Assembly: GCA_002361955.1 (NCBI GenBank)
Contig: DESK01000032.1
Span: 12,306-76,305, forward strand
Reading direction: 5' to 3'
Source: Lachnospiraceae bacterium UBA3316
GTDB taxonomy: Bacteria; Bacillota; Clostridia; Lachnospirales; Lachnospiraceae
DNA: 64,000 bases
The notes under the pieces were generated by a model. It saw only the letters and a list, made by a program, of their open reading frames with translations, searched no databases and had not been told where the DNA came from. Shown in pieces: positions 15,369 to 23,860 of the stretch. Within the stretch, counting starts at the first letter, position 1; each line of letters opens with the position of its first letter. The position numbers and the translations under genes were made by a program.

Positions 15369-17314
15369 GCGATCTCAGCCCCCGCAGGCATCTTCTTCTC
15401 CGGAACCATCAAGGACAGCTCCCCGTTCTCGCCCTCGGCGCAGAGCAGCATGCCCTCAGAAAGCACTCCTGCCAGCTTGGCCGGTTTTAAATTCACCAGC
15501 ACCATGACCTTCTTTCCTACCATCTCCTCGGGAGTATAGTGGGCCTTGATTCCGGATACGATCTGTTTCACCTGGCTGCCGATCCTCACCTGGGAACAGA
15601 GCAGCTTTTTCGATTTCTTAACTGCCTCACAGGCTATGATCTCTCCCACCTGGAACTGCAGCTTCTCGAAATCATCGAAGGTGATTTCCGGCTTCGCCTC
15701 TATGTCGATCACGGGCTCCGCAGGTGCTTCCTCCTCCTGGGCCGGATAGAGCTCTTCCACCTTTGCCAGAACCTCCTTCACATCGAGACGGGCAAAGAGG
15801 ATCTCCGGCTTCTCCGTTACCTTCGTACCTGACTCGTAATGGCCCCAGGTTTCCATTTCCTCAAGACTTCTCTTTGCCGCATTCAGCTGGGACAGGATTT
15901 TTTCAGAGGTCTCCGGCATAAAGGACTCCAGCAGGGACGCGCCGATGGAGATTCCCTCTACCAGGTTGTACAGCACCGTCGCCAGACGGTCCTTTTTCGC
16001 CTCGTCCTTGGCCAGCGCCCAGGGCATCGTCTCATCAATATATTTATTGCAGCGCTTAAACAGGGTAAAGATCTCCGTGATCGCGTCGGCCACCCGCAGG
16101 TCATCCATCTTTGCCGCCACCTTTTTCGGCACCTCCAGGGCCACAGCCTTCAATTCCTCATCCACCGGCTCTGCCGCCCCTTTGTCGGCCACCACGCCGC
16201 CAAAGTATTTATTTGACATGGAGATGGTGCGGTTCACCAGGTTGCCCAGGGTGTTCGCCAGATCGGAGTTCAGCCGCTCTACCATCAGCTCCCAGGAGAT
16301 CACCCCGTCGTTCTCAAAGGGCATCTCGTGAAGCACAAAATAACGGACAGCGTCCACGCCGAAGAAATCCACCAGCTCATCTGCGTACAGCACATTTCCC
16401 TTGGATTTGCTCATCTTGCCGTCGCCCTGCAGGAGCCAGGGATGGCCGAAGATCTGCTTGGGAAGGGGCAGATCAAGGGCCATCAGAAAGATGGGCCAGT
16501 AAATCGTATGGAAGCGGATGATATCCTTTCCGATCAGGTGCAGGTCCGCCGGCCAGTCCTTTTTAAACTGCTCCCTACACTCCCCGTCACAGTCATAGCC
16601 GATACCGGTGATGTAGTTTGTTAAGGCATCCAGCCACACGTAGACCACGTGCTTCGGGTCAAAGTCCACCGGAATGCCCCACTTAAAGGAGGTTCTGGAC
16701 ACACAGAGATCCTGCAGTCCCGGAAGCAGGAAATTGTTCATCATCTCATTTTTCCTGGATACGGGCTGGATAAACTCCGGATGAGTGTTGATATGTTCGA
16801 TGAGCCTGTCCGCGTATTTGCTCATTTTAAAGAAGTAAGCCTCCTCCTTGGCCGGCTGCACCTCCCTGCCGCAGTCAGGGCATTTGCCGTCCACCAGCTG
16901 GGACTCCGTGAAAAAGGACTCGCAGGGCGTACAGTACATACCCTCGTAGTAGCCCTTGTAAATATCTCCCTGGTCGTAGAGCTTTTTAAAGATTTTCTGC
17001 ACCTGGCGCTCATGGGCCTCATCGGTGGTGCGGATAAATTTGTCGTAGGAGGTGTTCATCAAATCCCAGATCCGATGGATTTCCCCGGCCGTGCCGTCCA
17101 CGAACTCCTTGGGCGTCACGCCCGCCTCCTGGGCCTTCAGCTCAATCTTCTGTCCGTGCTCGTCCGTTCCCGTCTGGAAGAACACATCATATCCCTGCAT
17201 CCTCTTAAACCTGGCAATGCTGTCCGCCAGCACGATCTCATAGGTATTGCCAATATGGGGCTTGCCGGAGGTGTAGGCGATGGCCGTAGTGATATAATAC
17301 TTTTTCTTATCCAT
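15365..17314 (-). CDS. metG: Methionyl-tRNA synthetase
   Basis: Class I synthetase of about 649 residues charging tRNA-Met. The HIGN motif is near residue 20, a zinc knuckle lies in CTPCES...CPDCG (about 128-148) and KMSKS at about 300. The C-terminal 110 residues are an EMAP/Trbp111-like tRNA-binding domain (FQVGEIIACEAVKKSKKLL, LKPAKLAGVLSEGM) that also mediates dimerisation. I chose the ATG at 17314 (MDKKKYYITTAIAY), the conserved family N-terminus. Codons upstream are in the T-box leader, and AAAGGAAAG lies before it. Expression is controlled by a Met-specifier T-box immediately upstream. Confidence 0.95.
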   Translation of the reverse strand: MDKKKYYITTAIAYTSGKPHIGNTYEIVLADSIARFKRMQGYDVFFQTGTDEHGQKIELKAQEAGVTPKEFVDGTAGEIHRIWDLMNTSYDKFIRTTDEAHERQVQKIFKKLYDQGDIYKGYYEGMYCTPCESFFTESQLVDGKCPDCGREVQPAKEEAYFFKMSKYADRLIEHINTHPEFIQPVSRKNEMMNNFLLPGLQDLCVSRTSFKWGIPVDFDPKHVVYVWLDALTNYITGIGYDCDGECREQFKKDWPADLHLIGKDIIRFHTIYWPIFLMALDLPLPKQIFGHPWLLQGDGKMSKSKGNVLYADELVDFFGVDAVRYFVLHEMPFENDGVISWELMVERLNSDLANTLGNLVNRTISMSNKYFGGVVADKGAAEPVDEELKAVALEVPKKVAAKMDDLRVADAITEIFTLFKRCNKYIDETMPWALAKDEAKKDRLATVLYNLVEGISIGASLLESFMPETSEKILSQLNAAKRSLEEMETWGHYESGTKVTEKPEILFARLDVKEVLAKVEELYPAQEEEAPAEPVIDIEAKPEITFDDFEKLQFQVGEIIACEAVKKSKKLLCSQVRIGSQVKQIVSGIKAHYTPEEMVGKKVMVLVNLKPAKLAGVLSEGMLLCAEGENGELSLMVPEKKMPAGAEIA

Positions 17315-17339
17315 ATTCCTCATCTTTCCTTTCTTTTCC

Positions 17340-17640
17340 TTCATAATAAAAAGCCTTCTCAATATCTCTATTGAGAAGGCGATTTCCCGCGTTACCACTT
17401 CACTTTATCCATTTCTCACGAAACAGACCTCTGCAAGTGCGTCTCCACACTCTACCGCTGTAACAGGCGGCACCTGTCGCAGCCTTACTGCCCTGGCAGT
17501 TCGGTGCGCCGCTCGGAAGCCATCTTCCATCCCTCTTCCTATATCCCTCTCAGCCCGACGGGAATTCTCTGTAATATTCCAATGGATGTACTCTCTTCGT
17601 CTTCGCATTTTCCTAGTGCTAAGGCTAACATAATCAAAAG
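17340..17640 (-). promoter_or_regulatory. T-box riboswitch (tRNA-Met) upstream of metG
   Basis: On the minus strand the leader contains the T-box core GAAGTGGTAACGCGGG (17386-17401), a terminator stem GCCTTCTC / GAGAAGGC (17353-17360, 17373-17380) followed by a T-run, and upstream a Stem I-like region with GAAGACGAAGAGAGTA and GGCTGAGAGGG. The likely specifier is ATG at 17521-17523 in GGAAG-ATG-GCTTCCGAG, matching methionine and metG. When uncharged tRNA-Met binds, the terminator should be disrupted and metG-tatD-rsmA transcribed. A nearby second ATG at 17528-17530 is a less likely specifier. A TTGACA -35 box lies at 17645-17650, with no clear -10 box. Confidence 0.88.
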
Positions 17641-17658
17641 GGGATGTCAAGCAGGTTT

Positions 17659-19611
17659 TTACTGCTCTGTCTCGATCTTTCGGATTTTCTTCGTCCTGAT
17701 CTCCTCCACAATCTCCTCCGCGAAGACGTCCAGGGGCTTCTGTCCCTCGTCGCCCAGATAACGGCTTCTGACAGAGACCACGCCGTCCTCTTCCTCCTTT
17801 GCTCCCACTACGAGCATATAAGGCACACGCTCCAGCCGCGCCTCACGGATCTTGTAGCCCATCTTCTCAGAACGCCTGTCTACGGAGCAGCGGATGCCTT
17901 TCTCCCGCAGCTTCGCCTCCACCTGGGCGGCGTAGTCGTGGAATTTCTCGGAGATGGGGATCACACGTACCTGCTCCGGGCAAAGCCAGGTGGGGAACAG
18001 GCCGGCGTACTTCTCGATGAGCCATGCCAGCGTCCTCTCATAGCAGCCCATGGAGGTTCTGTGGATAATATAGGGACGTTTCTTTTCCCCGTTCTCGTCA
18101 ATATAGTACATATCAAACTGCTCGGCCAGAAGGGCGTCCCACTGGATCGTGATCATCGTATCCTCCTTGCCGTACACGTTTTTCGCATTGATATCTACCT
18201 TGGGGCCATAGAACGCGGCCTCTCCCACATCCTCCGTGAACGGAATATTCAGCTCCTGGAGCATGGTGCGGATATGGCCCTCCGTTTCCTCCCAGACCTG
18301 GGGCTCCCCGATATATTTCTCCCTGTTTTCAGGATCCCATTTGGACAGATGGTAGGTCACATCCTCCTCCACGCCCAATACCTGGAGGCAATACTGGGCC
18401 AGGGCGATACAGTCCTTAAACTCCTTCACCATCTGGTCCGGCCTCACGATCAGATGTCCCTCTGAAATCGTGAACTGGCGCACACGCGTCAGGCCGTGCA
18501 TCTCCCCGGAATCCTCATTCCGAAACAGGGTGGACGTCTCGCCGTACCGCAGGGGCAGATCGCGGTAGCTGTGCTGCTCTGCCTTGTATACATAATACTG
18601 GAAGGGACAGGTCATCGGGCGCAGGGCGTAAACCTCTTTATCCTTCTCCTCGTCTCCCAGTACAAACATTCCGTCTTTATAGTGATCCCAATGGCCGGAG
18701 ATCTTGTACAGGTCGCTCTTTGCCATCAGGGGCGTCTTTGTGCGGACATAGCCCCGCTTTGTCTCCTCGTCCTCGATCCAGCGCTGGAGCTCCTGAAGGA
18801 TGATCACACCGTTGGGCATGATCAGGGGAAGTCCCTGCCCGATCACATCCACCGTGGTAAAGATCTTCATCTCCCTGCCCAGCTTATTGTGGTCACGCTT
18901 CTTTGCCTCCTCCATCTGCTCCAGATGGGCGTTCAGCTCCTCCTTTGTGCCGTAGGCCGTCCCGTAGATGCGGGTGAGCATCTGGTTTTTCTCGCTTCCT
19001 CTCCAGTACGCGCCGGAAGAAGACAACAGCTTAAAGGCCTTCACGCCCTTCGTGCTCATCAGATGAGGGCCTGCGCACAGATCCACCCAGTCTCCCTGAG
19101 AATAGAAGGAAATCTCCGCGTCCTCCGGCAGATCCTGGATCAGCTCCACCTTATAGGGCTCTCCCTTCTCCTGGAAAAAGGCGATGGCCTCCTCCCTAGA
19201 TTTCGTAAACCGCATAATCTTCGCGCCCTTCTTGATGATCTTCTTCATCTCTTTTTCCAGCTCGTCCAGATCCTCCCTGGAAAATGGCTCACATTCAAAA
19301 TCATAATAAAATCCCGTGTCGATGGACGGGCCGATAGCCACCTTTGCCCCGGGACGCAGCTTCTGCACCGCCTCCGCCAGCACATGGGATGCCGTATGGC
19401 GCAGAGCCGCCAGCCCCTTCTCATCCTTCGCCGTAAGGATATTCACTTCACAGTCCTGATCCACCACCGTGCGCAGATCCGCCACTTCCCCGTTGATCTC
19501 ACCGGCGCAGGCGGCCCTTGCCAGCCCCTCGCTGATGTCAAACGCAATGTCGATCAGGGCCTTCGCCTCTGTATACTCTCTCTTTGAACCGTCTTTCAAT
19601 GTAATAATCAT
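17659..19611 (-). CDS. thrS: Threonyl-tRNA synthetase
   Basis: Class II synthetase of 650 residues. Domains in order: N-terminal TGS domain (ITLKDGSKREYTEAKAL, about 1-62), the N2 editing domain with HTASHVLAEAVQ (about 73-77 HxxxH) and the second metal/editing site in DLCAGPHL, the catalytic core with FRNEDSGEMHGLTRVRQF (motif 2) and SMGCYERTLAWLIE (motif 3), and a C-terminal anticodon-binding domain (VRVIPISEKFHDYA onward). No T-box precedes thrS itself; the T-box downstream belongs to metG. The upstream phosphoesterase gene ends 47 bases before the start, so co-transcription is possible. Confidence 0.95.
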   Translation of the reverse strand: MIITLKDGSKREYTEAKALIDIAFDISEGLARAACAGEINGEVADLRTVVDQDCEVNILTAKDEKGLAALRHTASHVLAEAVQKLRPGAKVAIGPSIDTGFYYDFECEPFSREDLDELEKEMKKIIKKGAKIMRFTKSREEAIAFFQEKGEPYKVELIQDLPEDAEISFYSQGDWVDLCAGPHLMSTKGVKAFKLLSSSGAYWRGSEKNQMLTRIYGTAYGTKEELNAHLEQMEEAKKRDHNKLGREMKIFTTVDVIGQGLPLIMPNGVIILQELQRWIEDEETKRGYVRTKTPLMAKSDLYKISGHWDHYKDGMFVLGDEEKDKEVYALRPMTCPFQYYVYKAEQHSYRDLPLRYGETSTLFRNEDSGEMHGLTRVRQFTISEGHLIVRPDQMVKEFKDCIALAQYCLQVLGVEEDVTYHLSKWDPENREKYIGEPQVWEETEGHIRTMLQELNIPFTEDVGEAAFYGPKVDINAKNVYGKEDTMITIQWDALLAEQFDMYYIDENGEKKRPYIIHRTSMGCYERTLAWLIEKYAGLFPTWLCPEQVRVIPISEKFHDYAAQVEAKLREKGIRCSVDRRSEKMGYKIREARLERVPYMLVVGAKEEEDGVVSVRSRYLGDEGQKPLDVFAEEIVEEIRTKKIRKIETEQ

Positions 19612-19658
19612 AGTTACGCCTCACTTATCTTTTCTCATGAATTTCGCTGGTTATCATT

Positions 19659-20270
19659 TTACCGCACTTTATCAAAATCATCAACCTCTATCACACATCT
19701 TTCAAACGCATTGATCACATTCGTCTCCCCGTACTTGTCGTACCGCCTGCAGGAAGCCCCGTAATTCAGATGCACGTGGCCGTGAATAAAAAATTTCGGT
19801 TGATACTTATCCATCAGCTCCTGGAACACTTTAAAGCCCTGGTGGGGCAGATCCCTGCCGTCATTGAGCTGGTAGGCCGGGGCATGGGTCAGCAGGATGT
19901 CAAAGCCCTTCTTCCGCCACAGGGAAAACCGGAGCCTGCGCACCCTTCTGGCCATCTGCTTGTCCGTGTACTGATGCTTGCCGGGGCGGTAACGCATAGA
20001 GCCTCCCAGCCCCAGGATCCTCAGGCCCTGATACTCATAAATCCGATCCTCAATACAGATGCATCCCTCCGGAGGCGTCTGCTCATACTTGTCATCATGG
20101 TTTCCATGGACATACAGCACAGGCACCGAGGAAAAGGTTACGAGAAAGGACAGATACCTGGGATCCAGATCTCCCGCCGACAGGATCAGGTCGATCTCAT
20201 CAAACCGTCCCTCTTCATAAAAATCCCATAAATATTTTGATTCTTCATCAGCAATCGCCAATATTTTCAT
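19659..20270 (-). CDS. Calcineurin-like metallophosphoesterase
   Basis: A 203-residue phosphoesterase with the two-metal site: SAGDLDPRYL (Asp), VHGNHDD (GNHD/E motif), LLTHAPAY and HGHVHLNYG (GHxH). The usual N-terminal DxH is replaced by AIADEES, i.e. Asp without the neighbouring His, as in some small family members. It starts 3 bases after the BMP-like gene, so the two are probably co-translated. The substrate is unknown. Confidence 0.85.
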   Translation of the reverse strand: MKILAIADEESKYLWDFYEEGRFDEIDLILSAGDLDPRYLSFLVTFSSVPVLYVHGNHDDKYEQTPPEGCICIEDRIYEYQGLRILGLGGSMRYRPGKHQYTDKQMARRVRRLRFSLWRKKGFDILLTHAPAYQLNDGRDLPHQGFKVFQELMDKYQPKFFIHGHVHLNYGASCRRYDKYGETNVINAFERCVIEVDDFDKVR

Positions 20271-20273
20271 AGG

Positions 20274-22193
20274 CTATACCTTCTCACCCTGCTCGATGAC
20301 TCCCTGCAGGGATACCACCGGCTTCGCGTTCTCCACCAGATGGTCCATTTCCGGTATACAGCCGATCACGTTCTCCGCCAGCCAGTCCATCATGGCGATA
20401 GCCTCCGGGCTTAAGACCTGATCCTCCCGCTGTATCAGGCCTTTCTGGGAATACAGGGCGCCTGAAAAGGGGTTAAAATCTCCCTTACTGATCGTGTTCT
20501 TTAAAAGCTCCACCAGACGCACCGTGCCGATGGGCAGATGATGGGAACAGATCACGTCCACGATCCCCGCGGACATTCCCCACCAGTAATTCAGCCCCTT
20601 CGTGTCGGCAGAAGCGTCGTCATACTTCCAGACTCCATTCATGATGTTCCTGATCATCTTTTCATAGAAAACGCCCCAGTGCCATACGGGCATAGCCAGG
20701 TTCCAGGGCCGGTCCTTCGCCGCATGGTACAGGCCAAACTCCCGGTTGACCCTTCCCGGCACGATCATGTCTCTTCCCGAAATAAATTTGATCTTTTGCT
20801 CCGCAAATATCCGGGCCGGATCCCGGTCCTTTATGCTGGACCATTCCAGATAAATCTTGGCTCTGGGATTGACCATTTTCGCCCCCAGGGCAAAGGCATT
20901 GATATTTGCCGTGGTGCCAAAGATCGGATAATCCGCCAGATAGCCGATCTTTCCGTTCTCCGCCAGGGCTCCCGCGATGGCTCCCATAAGAAACTTCGCC
21001 TCATACATCCTGGCGGAATAGGTGCGGATATTTTTATGGGAGGTATTTAAGGAGCAATTTAAGATCTTTACCTCCGGATGCTCTATGGCTGCCTTCAGGC
21101 TGGCCTTCAAAAGGGGCGGGGACGTGGTAAAGATCAGGTTGTTCCCCTCCGCGATGGCAAGCTCCAGCAGCTCCTCCGCGTTCCCCTCGGTGGCGTTCAT
21201 ATAGCTTACCGTACGCACCTGGTCCGCAAAGGTCTCCTCCAGGTGCATCCGCCCCAGCTCGTGGGCATACGTCCAGGCCGAAGTCTCCGTAGTCTTCTCA
21301 TGCAGGAAGGCTACCCGCTGTTTCGGTACACTGACGGGGATCAGCCGTTCTAAAATGCTCTTTTTCACCTCACCGTTCTCGGTGGGATCCATCTGCAGCT
21401 CCACCGATTTCTCCGTGCGCAGCAGCTTAAATTCATCCCAGGATTTGACCAGCTTCCCCTTGAGCTCTGCACTTGTCATATCCTTCAGGGTCTGATAATC
21501 ATAAATATCGAGAAAAGAAAGGAACGCGTCCCCCGGCAGGATATTCAGCTTCTTTCCGCCGTTTGCCTCAAACTCCGCCGTAAACCTGGAATACACGGAG
21601 CTAAAATCCTGCTTATCCTCATCCGTCCAGACCTCATCGGGTCGCTTTCCGATCAGGTATTGAAGCTTCGCAAAGCTTCCCTCCTGGGAAAACCAGATAT
21701 AATTTACCTGGGACAGGTTATAAAACGCCATAAACTGATAGTATATCTGCGTCTCCTTGTCATCCCTGCGGGGCGGAACGATCCTCGTCACATCCCCCAG
21801 CACGGAGACAGCGCCCACATACTTTAACACGCTGACACGCTTATTCCCTTCTTCGATGTAAAACTGATTCATAAATTCATAGGCCTTCACAGGATCGCGG
21901 ATCCCTTCCTCCAAATGGGCCTTGTAGAGCTCCGTCCATTTATGGGCGAACTCGGAATTTGCTTTCAATGTGGGATAGAAGCCCTTGCTGAAGGCGTTGC
22001 TCCTTCCCTCGCTCTTTGTCCCGACGATCTGATCCATAGGGATCTGGACCAGCCCCAAAGGGATACCCGTCACGCTTGTGATGCCCTTTTCTTTTAAAAT
22101 TTCATCCAGCACAAGGGGGATTCCCCCCTCCTTTTTTCCAAGCTTATAGGCTTTTTCATAATCTGCCAGTGCTTCTGATGTGGTAATGGCCAT
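20274..22193 (-). CDS. BMP/PnrA-like ligand-binding protein with an N-terminal extension, cytoplasmic
   Basis: A 639-residue protein with no signal peptide or lipobox. The C-terminal half (about 290-600) matches the BMP/PnrA (Med, nucleoside-binding) fold: VAFLHEKTTETSAWTYAHELGR, NNLIFTTSPPLLKASLKAA, SARMYEAKFLMGAIAGALAENGKIGYLADYP and a later DVICSHHLP. The N-terminal 280 residues are not a transport domain. One stretch (IEEGNKRVSVLKYVGAVSV, about 111-129) resembles the ParB-like GNxR nuclease/CTPase motif; this is a weak, visual match. No ABC ATPase or permease gene is adjacent. A strong promoter lies at 22274-22302. A cytoplasmic sensor or nucleoside-handling role is possible. Confidence 0.7.
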   Translation of the reverse strand: MAITTSEALADYEKAYKLGKKEGGIPLVLDEILKEKGITSVTGIPLGLVQIPMDQIVGTKSEGRSNAFSKGFYPTLKANSEFAHKWTELYKAHLEEGIRDPVKAYEFMNQFYIEEGNKRVSVLKYVGAVSVLGDVTRIVPPRRDDKETQIYYQFMAFYNLSQVNYIWFSQEGSFAKLQYLIGKRPDEVWTDEDKQDFSSVYSRFTAEFEANGGKKLNILPGDAFLSFLDIYDYQTLKDMTSAELKGKLVKSWDEFKLLRTEKSVELQMDPTENGEVKKSILERLIPVSVPKQRVAFLHEKTTETSAWTYAHELGRMHLEETFADQVRTVSYMNATEGNAEELLELAIAEGNNLIFTTSPPLLKASLKAAIEHPEVKILNCSLNTSHKNIRTYSARMYEAKFLMGAIAGALAENGKIGYLADYPIFGTTANINAFALGAKMVNPRAKIYLEWSSIKDRDPARIFAEQKIKFISGRDMIVPGRVNREFGLYHAAKDRPWNLAMPVWHWGVFYEKMIRNIMNGVWKYDDASADTKGLNYWWGMSAGIVDVICSHHLPIGTVRLVELLKNTISKGDFNPFSGALYSQKGLIQREDQVLSPEAIAMMDWLAENVIGCIPEMDHLVENAKPVVSLQGVIEQGEKV

Positions 22194-22240
22194 CTATACT
22201 CCTCCCGTCTGCGCAGCCCCATGGCTGCAGGTTAACATCC

Positions 22241-22273
22241 AAAAATACCCAGGCGTTTTTCCCGCCTGAGTAT
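22241..22273 (-). terminator. Terminator after the ABC transporter operon, overlapping the BMP-gene leader
   Basis: On the minus strand, stem TACTCAGGCG / CGCCTGGGTA (22263-22272 and 22246-22255) followed by five T residues. It directly follows the -10 box of the BMP-like gene, so it could also form at the very start of that mRNA and act there. Confidence 0.75.
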
Positions 22274-22302
22274 AGTTTACGAAATATTACTTTGAAAAGC
22301 AA
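22274..22302 (-). promoter_or_regulatory. Promoter of the BMP-like/phosphoesterase genes
   Basis: On the minus strand TTGCTT (22297-22302), 17 bases, TAAACT (22274-22279). I looked for the purine riboswitch often found before pnrA-like genes and did not see it. Confidence 0.6.
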
Positions 22303-22314
22303 CAAAAATCTCCC

Positions 22315-23091
22315 TTAACTGCTCAGTCCCCTCTTTTTCAGGGCATGCTTCTCCAGGTTGGAGAACACCAGCTTATCCACCAGCACGCCTACCAGGATGA
22401 TCACAAGCATCACCGCCGTCACCTGGTTGATATCCGCCATATCCCTGCCGGACATCAGCGTGTAGCCCAGGCCCACGTAGGCGGACATCACCTCGCCGGA
22501 CATCAGCGCCCTCCAGGCGAAGGACCAGGACTGCTTGAGCCCCGCCAGCACGCCCGGAAGGGCTGCCGGCCAGATCACTCTCCCGTAAAGGGAAAGCTTC
22601 CCTGCCCCCATGGTCTGGGCAGCCTTCACATAGATCGGCGGAACCGTGCGGATGGCATTCTCTATGGCCAGGGATACGCTGAAGGTGGAGCCGATGACGA
22701 TCACGAAAAGGATCGAGGCCTCCCCCAGCCCGAACCATAAGATGGCGAAGGGCACCCAGCAGACGCTGGGCAGGGACTGAATGCCATTCAGGAGAGGTTT
22801 TAGATTTCTGTTAAAATACCCGGAGGAAGAAACCAAAAGCCCCAGAGCCGTCCCTATGACAAGAGAAATGGCAAAGCCGATCAGTACCCGGCGCAGGCTG
22901 CACGCCGACGCCTGCAAAAGCGTTCCGTTTCCCGCCATTTTCCCCAGGCTTCTCACAACGCCCAGAGGAGAAGGCAGCGCGTAGGGCTTCCACCACCCGA
23001 GGGGGCCTGTTCCGAGAGAATACACCGCCTGCCAGACGAGCACCAGCAAAGCTAAAAACAACAGACTGCTGCACAGCCGCTTAATGGTCAT
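22315..23091 (-). CDS. ABC transporter permease, nitrate/sulfonate/taurine (SsuC/TauC) type
   Basis: A 258-residue permease of the BPD_transp_1 family with about six membrane segments and the EAA-type loop ENAIRTVPPIYVKAAQTMGAGK...LPGVLAGLKQSWSFAWRALMSGE. The start at 23091 (ATG) overlaps the ATPase stop by 11 bases; the TTG at 23106 lacks a good ribosome site. It is the third gene after the binding protein and the ATPase. Substrates of this family include nitrate, alkanesulfonates, taurine and thiamine precursors; which applies here cannot be told. Confidence 0.85.
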   Translation of the reverse strand: MTIKRLCSSLLFLALLVLVWQAVYSLGTGPLGWWKPYALPSPLGVVRSLGKMAGNGTLLQASACSLRRVLIGFAISLVIGTALGLLVSSSGYFNRNLKPLLNGIQSLPSVCWVPFAILWFGLGEASILFVIVIGSTFSVSLAIENAIRTVPPIYVKAAQTMGAGKLSLYGRVIWPAALPGVLAGLKQSWSFAWRALMSGEVMSAYVGLGYTLMSGRDMADINQVTAVMLVIILVGVLVDKLVFSNLEKHALKKRGLSS

Positions 23092-23851
23092 ACTCTTCTT
23101 TTGCAAACTTTTCCACCTCTCTTTCTACGCAGGTTAAAATCTTATGGCGCACCTCCAAAAATTCCACGGCGTCGTTATGGCGGGGCCTGGGGAGATCCAC
23201 CTGAAAAACATCCTTGATACAGCCGGGATTATCAGAGAGCACCACGATGCGGTTCGCTAAAAACACCGCTTCCTCCACGCTGTGGGTGACAAAGACGATG
23301 GTTTTCCCCGTCTCCTCCCAGATCCTTTCCAGATCCGCCCGCAGCTTATTGGTGGTCTGCTTATCCAGGGCGGAAAAGGGCTCATCCATCAGCAGCACCG
23401 GCCCATCCAGGCAGAGGGCGCGGGCCAGGGCTGTCCGCTGGCGCATGCCGCCTGAGATCTCATGGATCCTGTAATTTTTGAACTCCCAGAGCTTGACCAG
23501 CTTCAGGTAATGCTCTGCTCTGCTGTTCTGCTCTTTTTCAGAAAGCTTCATCATCTTCATGCCGAACTTTACATTCTCCAGCACATTCAGCCAGGGGAAC
23601 AGGGCGTGTTCCTGAAACATCACCACCCGGTCTGCCCCGGGGCCTGAAATCTTTCGTCCGTCCAGACAGATTTCCCCGCCGGTGGGCGTATCCAGTCCCG
23701 CAATCAGATTTAAAAGTGTTGATTTTCCGCAGCCGGAGGGACCTACGATGCAGACAAACTCTCCTTTTTCTATGGTAAGGGAAATATCCCGCAGTGTCTC
23801 TTTTTTGGAGCCCTCAAAGGTACGGCTTATATTTTTGATCTCAAGCGCCAT
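23081..23851 (-). CDS. ABC transporter ATPase, SsuB/TauB type
   Basis: A 256-residue ATPase with Walker A GPSGCGKST (about 38-46), Q-loop MFQEHALFPWLNV, signature ISGGMRQRTALARAL, Walker B VLLMDEPFSALD and H-loop VTHSVEEAVFLA. It is characteristic of the nitrate/sulfonate/taurine group, including the PRHNDAVEFLEVRHKIL tail. It starts 9 bases after the binding-protein stop, with AGGAGG upstream of the ATG. Confidence 0.9.
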   Translation of the reverse strand: MALEIKNISRTFEGSKKETLRDISLTIEKGEFVCIVGPSGCGKSTLLNLIAGLDTPTGGEICLDGRKISGPGADRVVMFQEHALFPWLNVLENVKFGMKMMKLSEKEQNSRAEHYLKLVKLWEFKNYRIHEISGGMRQRTALARALCLDGPVLLMDEPFSALDKQTTNKLRADLERIWEETGKTIVFVTHSVEEAVFLANRIVVLSDNPGCIKDVFQVDLPRPRHNDAVEFLEVRHKILTCVEREVEKFAKEEYDH

Positions 23852-23860
23852 AGCTTCCTC

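Noticed and set aside
22194..22314. A purine riboswitch before the BMP-like gene
   Set aside because: The conserved purine-aptamer sequences are absent; only a terminator stem and a promoter are present.
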